DNA of 25,263 nucleotides, from the NCBI GenBank assembly GCA_026770585.1, contig MU646605.1, positions 427,113-452,375 of the forward strand, read 5' to 3'. Each line of letters starts with the position of its first letter. Within the stretch, counting starts at the first letter, position 1. The position numbers were made by a program, and so were the translations under genes. Source of the DNA: Baffinella frigidus (lineage: Eukaryota; Cryptophyceae; Cryptomonadales; Baffinellaceae). The notes under the pieces are model-generated. The model was not told the origin of the DNA. It was given only the letters and a program-made list of their open reading frames with translations, and searched no databases. Positions 1 to 7,400 of this stretch are shown here, piece by piece.

Positions 1-320
1 ACCCCCTCAACAGCCGGCGCCCTGCGCGCGCCAAAGCATTCAATTTCTGCGATCGCGCCGCTTGTCTGCACGTTTCCGCACATACATGCACGTTTCCGTT
101 TCGCCACGTATCTGCACGTGTGTGTGTCGCGTGCAGCGGCGCACGCTGTGTGGCAACGGGGTGACGCCGGGATTGGGGACAGCAACATGGTGGCTGACAT
201 CCCCTGTGTTTGGTATGGTGCAGAGGCGAAAGGAGAAGCGATTGACCTCAGAACTGGCCAAGGTACCCCCCCCGGCCTTCTTATCCGCCCCCGCCTCTCG
301 TCCCAGAAGACACGCCCCTG

Positions 321-467
321 TCCACACGAGGCGATCCATGCCAACAGAATAAATGTCGATTGTAAGCGTTTGTGTAGTAATTTTTATAGGTTTGGTCACG
401 TGGCGCCTCTCCCAACAAAACGCGACAATCGACTTTTATTATGTTCGCATGGATAGCCTCGTGTGGG
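321..467. repeat. Foldback (inverted-repeat) element
   Basis: Two arms of about 47 bases (321-368 and 421-467) are near reverse complements, both containing a CACACGAGGC core at the outside and TCGATTGT near the centre. The ~50-base spacer is unrelated. This is the form of a foldback MITE. No clear target-site duplication was found, so mobility is inferred. The rest of 1-833 shows no convincing exon on either strand. Confidence 0.6.
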
Positions 468-833
468 TCCCTGCCGCCTGTCCCAGTCAGAGCAGTGCTC
501 TTCCTATCTGCCACGGCCGTGGGTGTCTGGGCACCTGAGGATGCAAGGTTATGAGGCTTTCGACGTCGAGTGACTTTTGGCGTGTAGCGTTCAAAAGCGG
601 ACATGGACCCCCTGGCCATGTTCACCTCTTGAGACCCGGTACGATCACGAAACCGGAAACATGCCACGCCAGAGAGAACCATCCACTTTTGACATCTTTC
701 ACCGGAACCCCCTGAATTCCCAAGTCAACGACGCCAGATCTGGTGTGGATAAGGCGTCGGGTTCCCTCGATCAATCTGGCGTGGTGTGCACATCGACAGG
801 GTTGGCGGGCTGGGCTGGGAACATGTGGCATGC

Positions 834-992
834 CTAGCTCTTCCCCAGTCTGCTTGGTCTCACCAGTTGGGTGCGACCGCTCACCAGCTGAAACGTTGAC
901 TGATTTTTTTACTCAAACGTAGACTGATTTTCACCACACGCCCAGGATGTCAACTTGAGAATATTCAGTTGACCCGACTGAGGCAGAGCTAG
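834..992. mobile_element. MITE family A, copy 1
   Basis: The left end CTAGCTCTTCCCCAGTC and the right end GACTGAGGCAGAGCTAG form imperfect terminal inverted repeats. Flanks are CATGC (829-833) and GATGC (993-997), a 5-base duplication with one mismatch. The interior shares the stretch around GTCAACTTGAGAA and ACCCGACTGAGGCAG with copy 3 at 15364-15502. It codes for nothing, so it would be a non-autonomous DNA transposon. Confidence 0.65.
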
Positions 993-1039
993 GATGCTCA
1001 GTCGCTTTCCCCACAAGATCTCGGCGCTCGGTCCAAGCG

Positions 1040-1170
1040 AGGCCCTTTGGTGGGGCATTCCGGGTCCGTTCTTGGAGCCCTTAGTCCGTTCTTGGAGCCA
1101 TTTTCTCCTGAAAATTGACTTTTGAAAATCATTTTCTTGAAAATTGACTTCTTAATACCCCCTGAAAGAG
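1040..1170. mobile_element. MITE-like family B, diverged copy
   Basis: Begins with GGCCCTTTGGTGGGGC, contains a duplicated GTTCTTGGAGCC and two copies of AAAATTGACTT, and ends in AATACCCCCTGAAAG. The same left end, core and right end recur at 14637-15110 and 15838-15967. A further right-end fragment (TACCCCCTGAAGGAG) at 1341-1355 lies just before the splice acceptor of the exon at 1371. Confidence 0.45.
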
Positions 1171-1185
1171 GCTTGCGTGGTGCAG

Positions 1186-1227
1186 GCAAAGGAAGAGTCG
1201 GCGTCGTCCAGATCGCAGATGTCAGAA
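1186..1227 (+). pseudogene. Partial tandem copy of the exon at 1371
   Basis: Preceded by GTGCAG, this stretch encodes AKEESASSRSQMSEL and then diverges. It repeats the first half of the exon at 1371-1457, about 185 bases downstream. The copied segment includes the intron end, so it is an exon-edge duplication. Whether it is ever spliced in cannot be told from sequence. Confidence 0.5.
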
Positions 1228-1370
1228 CTGTTGCAGCACCCTAACGGCGCCCGTCCGCGCCCCTTGAAGTTCGCAGCCCCCAGACACCTCTGGGATCCTT
1301 CTCCCTGGATCTCTTCAAGGGGAAAGTTGGCTTGGGTGAGTACCCCCTGAAGGAGCCCTGCGTGGAGCAG

Positions 1371-1457
1371 GCAAAGGAAGAGTCAGCGTCGTCAAGATCG
1401 CAGATGTCGGAACTGCGATCTGCCATCATTCAAGCGCGTCTTGTCACCGCCGAAAAG
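1371..1457 (+). CDS. Exon, coiled-coil gene
   Basis: Acceptor GGAGCAG, donor GTGCGATT. The 29 codons begin AKEESASSRSQMSELRSAII and end ARLVTAEK, in phase 0 at both ends. The composition is helix-forming. It is the first exon of the gene that I can support. Confidence 0.6.
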
Positions 1458-4400
1458 GTGCGATTCGCAACTGACAAGCATTGCATGCATTATCGTCTTT
1501 CTCGTCAGTAACTGACAGGGTCACTTACGAATCGCGATTCGTAACTGACAAGAAAGACCATCAACTGACAAGAAAGACCACAATGCATGCGATGCGGAAT
1601 CGCTGGTATGTTTATGTTCATGGCCCCTAAGTATGTTTACAATTATGTTTATGTGCATGGCCCTCGTGACGGGGTCTGGCAGGCCCGCAGTGCCCCGTGA
1701 TTCTCTGGCTCTTGTCCTCCGTGTGCCACTGCTGCCTCCCCTGAGACGCTCTCTATATCTCTCTATTTCTCTCTCGCTCTCTCTCTCTCTCGCTCTCTCT
1801 CTCTATCTATCTATCTATCTCGCTCGCTCGCTCTCTCGCTCGCCCTCTCTCTCGCGCAGCGCACTGCGCGCTCGCTAGCCGCGCGCAGAGACGCATTGGC
1901 ATGTCCCGCGTGCGCCGCTCCAGACTCTCGCGCGCGTGCCACCCTCTCTCTCTCTCTCGCTCTCTCTCTTTCTCTCACTCGCTCGCTCATCCGTACGATG
2001 TATTTTCGAGGGCGTACACGCCAACTAACAAATTCAATGACTTTTTACAGTGCGTGCGTGTGCCCGCCACCGCTGCATATACCTATAACGATGTTTCGCC
2101 AAGCGCTCTGCACTCTCGCTAGCCGCGTGCCATCCCAATTCGGGAATCGCCACTTCAATCTGCAGCCACGTGTCATGTGCAGCCACGTTTGAGTAGACCA
2201 CCACACGGTGTGAGACGCAACCCCACCACTCGGCGTGTGACGTCATCTCAACACTCGGCGTGTTGGCGTTCTAGAGGCGTTGGCGCCGGCGGTGCGCAGG
2301 AGCTGCTGCTTATTCTTTATCACTCTCGATGCAGGTCCTTCAAAGGCCCTTGAACCTCGCGTTGGGTGATGCAAATGTGTTTGAGCCTTAATCAAACGAG
2401 TCCGCAGGAGCGGGGGATGGAGACTATGCGGGTGACTGCGCGCGAGATGTGTGGACGCGTGGGTCTGCGAAGGGTGTGTTTGTTGGGACCGTGCCTTCCA
2501 TCTCCAGATCCCTAATGTCGATGACTTGAGCTGATCTGCGCCACGCACCCCCCCGACACCACATCCATCCCCCAAGAGACCCACCGACACGCACGCGCTG
2601 AGTCTGAAAGAAGCGCACCCCCGACGTGGGCAGGCGAAGGGCGATGTGCGGACGAGTGGGTCTGCGAGGGGGGGGTCTGTGGGACCGTGTCTCCCATCTC
2701 TAGATCTCCAATTTCGAAGACTTCAGCTGATCTGCGCTACGCACCCTCGACGTTGGCAGGAGAATGAGATAGAGGTGCTGCGGGTCAAGGCGCTTCAGAC
2801 TCTATCCCGCGTTGATGCATCGCCACTTCGATGTGGCGCCAGTTTCATGTGCGGCCACGTTTGAGTGGATCAACACATGGCGTGAGGTCTAACCCGCAGT
2901 TGTGAGCAGGAAAAGGAGATAGAGTTGATGCGGGTCGCGGCGCGCGATGTGTGGACGAGTGGCTCTGCGAGGGGTGAGTCTGGTGGGAACTTCTCGACAT
3001 CCCCGATGGCGGGCACACCCATCTCGAAATCCGCAATGTCGAGAACGTTGCGCTTCAGCTGATCTGCGCCACGCACCCCCGACGTTGACAGGAAAAGGAG
3101 ATAGAGGCGCTCAAGGTCGCGGCGCGCGAGATGATCCCGATCCGACAGGAAGCTGAACGCGCCAGGTGCGCCTCATGCGCCTGTTGGCACAACGCGCCCC
3201 CCTTCCGCTAAATGGGCATGTTGCTCCTATCAAAAGTGCACGATGCAGTCCGTGTCCTCCTTGTTCACGTGCGAGATAGTTCCGATCCGACAGGAAGCTG
3301 AACGCGCCAGGTGCGTCGCATGCGCGGTGGTGGCGGTGGGGGGCTTCACATTCTCACCCCGCACCCCGCACCCCGCACCCCTCACCCCTCACCCCTCACC
3401 CCTCACCCCACAACCTTCAACCCGCAACCCTCTGGTTCGGCGGAAAACGTGGCGGTGTTGGTGGGTGCGGACCTCGAAATTCTCACACCTCACCCCTCAC
3501 ACTTCACCCTGAACCCCTCGCCCTAAACCCTAAACCCTAAACCCTAAACCCTAAACCCTAAACCCTAAACCCTAAACCCTAACCCTAAACCCTAAACCCC
3601 AAATCCTAAACCCTGAACCCTAAACCCTAACCCTAAACCCTAAACCTATGGCAGGGCGTTGGAGAAAGCAGCGCGGGAGGCGAAGGACAAAGAGGTGCGG
3701 CCTGGTGTAGGGTTGAGAGGTTCACGATTTACAGTTCTTGGTTTACGGTTTCCGGTTTAGGCGGCGGCGGCGGCAACTTACCTTAAGTCAACCCTCAACC
3801 CTCAATCCTCAACTATCAACCCTAAACCCTAAACCCTAAACCATGAATCCTAAACCCTAAACTCTAAACCCTAAACCCTAAACCCCGAACCCTAAACCCC
3901 AAACCCTCCACCCTAAACCCCAAACCCTGAACTCTAAACCCTAAACCCCAAACCCTAAACCCTAAACCCTCAACCCTAAACCCCAAACCCCAAAACCCCA
4001 AACCCTAAAACCTAAAACCTAAACCCTAAACCCTAAACTTCAAACCCTAAAAACTACGCCAGGTGCGTCGCGGGTGGGAGCTGGAGAACAAAGTGGTCAA
4101 ACTCGAGGAGTCCCTCGCTACCACCCTCGCAGGCGCGCCCCCACCCAGTGTGAAGTCATTCCGGGTATGCCTACGTGGGGTTCATCCCCAGATACCCCGC
4201 ACCCGCACCCGCACCCTCGCCCCTCTCAACCTTGATCGCGCGTGCGGCTTGTCGGGGGGAACCCTCCCTGCCCCCACCCTCACTCTCGCAAGCGCGCGCC
4301 CATCCCCACCCGCGCGCCCACCAACTTTGCACGCACGTGCCGCGCGGCCACCATCTTTGCACGATGGTGGTTGCCCATGTTTGCTGCGTGCACCCAACAG

Positions 4401-7400
4401 CAGCCTGAGACGGGCTCGCACCACGGACACCAGCATTTTAGATTTTATAATTTGGGGTTTGAGGTTGAGGGTAGCGAACGTGCGGCGCGTCCGCCAGCGG
4501 GAGGGTTTAAGGTTCAGTCAGGGTTGAGGGTTGAGGGTTTGCGCAGGGGCTGGCTCGGGGTGGGGGTGCGACTCTCTGCGAATCGCGAGGGACGTAGTTC
4601 GCGCTGCGTGGGTGTGATACCTAACCCTACACCTATATCCTTACGGATGGTCACGGGCTGCTAGTGCCCTTACGTCTCGCCCAACCTCGCCGCCTGGCTC
4701 CTCGCGTCCGTGTTTGACAATCCATCAACCCTCGCTTCCCCCCGGTGACGGCAGACGCTGCCTGGGTGTGAAACCTAACCCTCAACCCTAAGGGGCGGTC
4801 GCGGGCTGCCAGAGCCCTCACGCCATGTCTCATCTTTCCTGCTGGCGCGTCGCAGTCTTCTGTGTCAATTTATTAAACAGTGTTTTCCCACCGGTGACGG
4901 CGCAGACGCGACGCAGCTGCGGGGGTTGAGTCAAGAGCAGGCGGCGAGTCTCCGCACCTCGGAAGCCGCGCTCCTCGGCGTCGAGTACGAGGTAAGGGTT
5001 TCATGCACCCCCCCCGCCAATTTTCAGAGCCTGCGAATTTTCAGAGTGTGGTACCGCCCAGCAGTACGAGGTGCCTGCCCCCTCACAGCATTGCCCGAGT
5101 GAGAGGTGTCTGCCCCCTCAGTGCCGCATCGCCCCTCTCTACCACCACCTCTCGCCAACGTGTGCTTGTCGGGTACGAGGTGCGGGATTCCCTGCCCTCC
5201 CACGAATCTTCAGAGCCTGTGCATTTTCAGAGCCTTTGAAATTTCAGAGCCCCCCCGGAGCCTGACTACTCCTCTCCATCCACCACCAACCCTCGCCACC
5301 ATCTGCCCTCTCCACCATCATCCCACCCCAACGCTAGATCGCGCCCTCCCTGATCTGGTGCTATGTGCCTGGCTCGTGCCACGGACACCAACGGCCGTGT
5401 CTCCCTCCATTCTCAGCTAGGATCCATTCTCAGCCTGGCTGAGAATGGTGGGAGGTACGACGGCACGTGGCAAGCGTGATGTGCCTCGCCACGCGTCCGT
5501 CCGTGTGTGCACGGAAAGGAGAGGGATCTCCTTTCCTCTCCTTTCTTCTCCTTTCCCGAGGGCTCTCCTTTCCTCTCTTTTCCTCTTCTTTCCCGAGGGC
5601 ACACCTTTCCTCTCATTTTCTCCTTCCCCGATGGGACACTCCCACCGCACGGCACTGGCCCATTGAACGCAGGAACCCCTGTGCTTACTGATATGGAGCA
5701 AGCGCCCTGGTTGCTCAGCCCGGTTGGGTTGCTCAAACCGGGAGTTGCTTCCGTACGGAACAGGTGCTTCTTCTTCTTTATTGCTCTCGAAAAAGGTCGT
5801 AGACAGGGCCCTTACGCCTTGAGTTGAGTGATACAAAAGTCTAACGAGCCTTAAGAACGAGCCCGCCTCGGAAACAGGCGCAGATGCCCCCTGGTCGCGT
5901 CCCACCTCTCCCCCTGGCTCCATACCGCAGTCGTGTACGTCAACCTAATAACCCTCGGCGTTCCCCCCTCACAGGTGCAGCACCTGAGCCCTCTGGTCTC
6001 GGCCCTCGTCTCTCCCGGCGTGACGCGGTCGTGTACGTCGACTGAACCAACCTCGGCGTTCCCCCCTCACAGGTGCAACGGCGCGTGGCAGCAGTCTCAT
6101 CCGCCGCTCGTCGCCGCGAGGTCCGCCCTCCCTCCGCCAACCCCCCGCGCGCCTGTCAGTCAGCTTGCAACGAGCGCGAGCTTGTCGCTTGCAGCGTCGT
6201 TGTAAGTGACGCCTGTCGGTCGGGCAGTGGGTCAGTCAGTCAGCCATCCGTCGCCGCGAGGTCCTCCCGCCCTCCGCCAACCGAAGAGAGATCCAGTTAG
6301 CAGGGTCCACGTGTCGCCATACGGGCATCGGATGTCCTCTCACAGCCGTCGCCGCGAGGTCCGACCGCCCTCCGCCAACCTGGCAGGGATTCTCTTAGGA
6401 GGGTCCACGTGTCGCCATACGGTCGTATGATGTCCTCTCACAACCCCCCGCGCTCGTTGCACGCGACGCGTGTCAGTCAGGCATTGAGTTAGTCAGTCAG
6501 TCAGCCAGATAGCCAATCAGTCAGCCAGCCAGTCACACACTCACTCACTCACTGACTCAGTCACTCAGTCACTCAGTCAGTCAGTGAGGGAGACAGCGCT
6601 GACATGGCGGGTTGGCACTGGCGCGGATGCACGCGTTGATCCGCGCGTGCCGTGTCATCAAGGATCCTGTGACGTGTGGTGACGGCAACGAAGGTGCGAG
6701 GCTCACCACTGGGCAAACCCTCTTTGAGACGTCTAAAATAGGGGTACTCCGAAAGTCATCCAGGACTGATCGCTTTCAAAACTAATGTGGGGAGGACAGG
6801 CAGTGCGGCTCCTGCAGCAGCGCAAGGAGCGCCTCAAGGCTGCCGCGGATGCCGCCCTCATCGCTGCCCGGTACGTAGACCCTTGAAGTTATCAGCCTCT
6901 CGCCCTCTTCCGGACCCTTGACGTTATGAGCCTCTCGCCCTCCTCGATTCCCGGAACAACGTGCTCGCCCGTGCTGCTGCGTGCGTCGCGTGTGCTCTTG
7001 CCTATTCAACTTGAATTTGATTCGGTGCGTCTTTCAAGTACTCTACCTCGCAATTTCATGTGTTATACGAATACTTGTACTGCCTTCTGCGTCCGTGCCG
7101 TAACGTGTTTCACGATACGACACCCTGCGCCCTACACTATCAACTCTACACCCTACACCCTACACCCTACACCCTACACCCTACACCCTACACCCTACAC
7201 CCTACACCCTACACCCTACACCCTACACCCTACATTCTACACCCTAAAACCTAAACCATGAACCCTCAACCCCTCACCCCCTAACCCCTAACCCCTGCAC
7301 TGAAACGCTACGCCCTACAGCCTACAGCCTACAGACGCACAGTCCACCGTGATAAGCATGCTCGTCAACATTTGCATCTTGCCGCAGCGCCTCTGCCAGC

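Noticed and set aside
281-682. Minus-strand frame of 133 codons
   Set aside because: It spans the 321-467 foldback and has no motif or splice support.
3522-3650. A true chromosome end
   Set aside because: Arrays occur at a dozen places, in both orientations, with genes on both sides and spliced exons between, so they are interstitial.
5445-5827. Three overlapping plus-strand frames of 70-106 codons rich in Ser, Phe and Pro
   Set aside because: They are translations of a polypyrimidine tandem repeat. All three frames and the antisense are open, which is the mark of low-complexity sequence.
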